Shown here one piece after another: positions 63,074 through 64,000 of a DNA stretch of 64,000 nucleotides. The notes under the pieces are model-generated. The model was not told where the DNA came from. It did not search any database and saw nothing but the letters and a program-made list of their open reading frames with translations. Numbering within the stretch: the stretch's first letter is position 1; every line of letters begins with the position of its first letter. The translations under genes were made by a program, and so were the position numbers. Source of the stretch: Erythrophleum ivorense (lineage: Eukaryota; Streptophyta; Magnoliopsida; Fabales; Fabaceae); NCBI GenBank assembly GCA_026724425.1, contig JAIUCV010000011.1, positions 4,857,501 to 4,921,500 on the forward strand, read 5' to 3'.

Positions 63074-64000
63074 CAACCCATCAGAAATTACCATCATAAG
63101 TCCACTACAATGTCTATACTGACATCGTATAGGAATCCACTGTTTCTATATAAACATCAAGCAAATCTATTTCATTAGAAGGAAGGTTTTAAGTGTAAGT
63201 AAAACTTAAGCAACGAATGAAGCAAGACCATGGACCATCATAGAATCAATCCTGTCTCAACAATTTATACAAATAAATAATGCATAGGTGGAATAGTAAT
63301 TTGTTCAAATCTAACATAAATTCCATTTGACACGGTAAAATGAACAATTCTGCTTTCTTTCTCTGTTAATCAGTCCCTATATTTGGCATCTAGAATATCA
63401 CTTAATTTACCAAGGACAACATAAGAAAGCTAATAATGGAAATCTAAAGAATGTGCAGAGGGGTTAATGAGTAAAATAGTTATTCAAGTAAATAATAATG
63501 GCCTTTTTTCAGTTCTTTTGACACCTAAGCAATGGAAAATAGAAATTGAATTCCCTTCAGCTGCATCCATATTCTACAATCTCAACACAGCAAAAACACA
63601 GTAAAGTCCAACTCTTGGATACCAATCTCTTTCATCAATTTTATCAGTCATCTTTAGCCAAACATTAAAGCCACCTTCTTTATAATTGTTGCCTGAATTC
63701 CATACTCAGGTCCTCAAATGTTATGCAAATACTTCCTTCTTGTCTTTTCCAGTTCAATGAGAAAGCATTGTCCCATAAAAAAGCTTCAAAAGAGAAGCCA
63801 CTGTGCAATCAGATTATCTAGAAAAGATAATCCCTTCATGAAATAATTATGAGCCACAAGCCTTGAACTTATAAAACAAAATATATGAATTCAACAAAAG
63901 ATTGTAAAGTATTAGAATTCCTATAATAATAGTGTAAAATAAGTAGGAAGCATGCAAGGGTTAGATAGCCCAGAAGAGCCAAAAGGTTCTAAATATACAC

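Larger units (their letters stand above)
54457..64000 (-). other. Enlarged amidase intron holding nested transposons
   Basis: From the acceptor at 54457 to the window end no further amidase exon is recognisable. Bases 54493-63073 are an LTR retrotransposon with two nested insertions. Bases 63079-64000 are ordinary AT-rich sequence, presumably the original intron upstream of the insertion; I see nothing else in it. Confidence 0.7.

Noticed and set aside
1..64000. CRISPR arrays, operons, bacterial-type promoters or insertion sequences
   Set aside because: The window is plant nuclear DNA with spliced genes; no regularly spaced direct repeats or prokaryotic gene order are present.

Overview
The window is nuclear DNA of a flowering plant, very probably a eudicot. 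Genes have many short GT-AG introns, intergenic DNA is strongly AT-rich, and transposable elements sit in and between genes. The protein families include plant-specific ones (FANTASTIC FOUR, CRIB-RopGAP, N-carbamoylputrescine amidase, an X8-less GH17 glucanase). I cannot name the species. Splice sites were chosen by eye; each exon set keeps frame from start to stop, or to the window edge.

Layout: (1) 1-3.4 kb, AT-rich intergenic DNA. (2) 3.5-5.36 kb (+), GH17 beta-1,3-glucanase, 3 exons. (3) 5.4-12.3 kb, intergenic, with a MITE-like family and a 59-bp tandem duplication. (4) 12.3-14.8 kb (-), penta-EF-hand calcium-binding protein, 5 exons including one of 19 bp. (5) 14.8-19.6 kb, intergenic, with a frameshifted NF-YB relic and a foldback element. 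(6) 19.6-23.1 kb (-), LIF2/hnRNP-Q-like protein with three RRMs, 8 coding exons. (7) 26.3-34.7 kb (-), COPII coat subunit SEC23, 14 exons, with a Mutator-type MITE in one intron. (8) 34.9-39 kb, a large compound repeat with tandem units and an inverted counterpart. (9) 43.1-46.6 kb (+), CRIB-domain RopGAP, 5 exons. (10) 49.5-50.3 kb (+), single-exon FANTASTIC FOUR-like protein. (11) 52.2 kb to beyond the window end (-), N-carbamoylputrescine amidase. Its seven 3' coding exons are here; its 5' exons lie past base 64000.

The most striking structure is at 54.5-63.1 kb. A Ty3/gypsy LTR retrotransposon with target duplication CAACC, an initiator-Met-type primer site and a polypurine tract lies in an amidase intron, only 36 nt from the splice acceptor of the first visible exon. 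The element is itself interrupted by a PIF/Harbinger (Tourist-type) MITE with TAA duplication and by a 3.7-kb TG...CA unit with CTACA duplication, probably a solo LTR. It has lost the catalytic reverse-transcriptase core and its protease active-site Asp.

The genes are independent housekeeping or signalling genes (cell wall, calcium, RNA and chromatin, ER export, ROP GTPase, meristem or growth, polyamine synthesis). There is no operon-like logic, and I found no evidence of a new multi-gene system.
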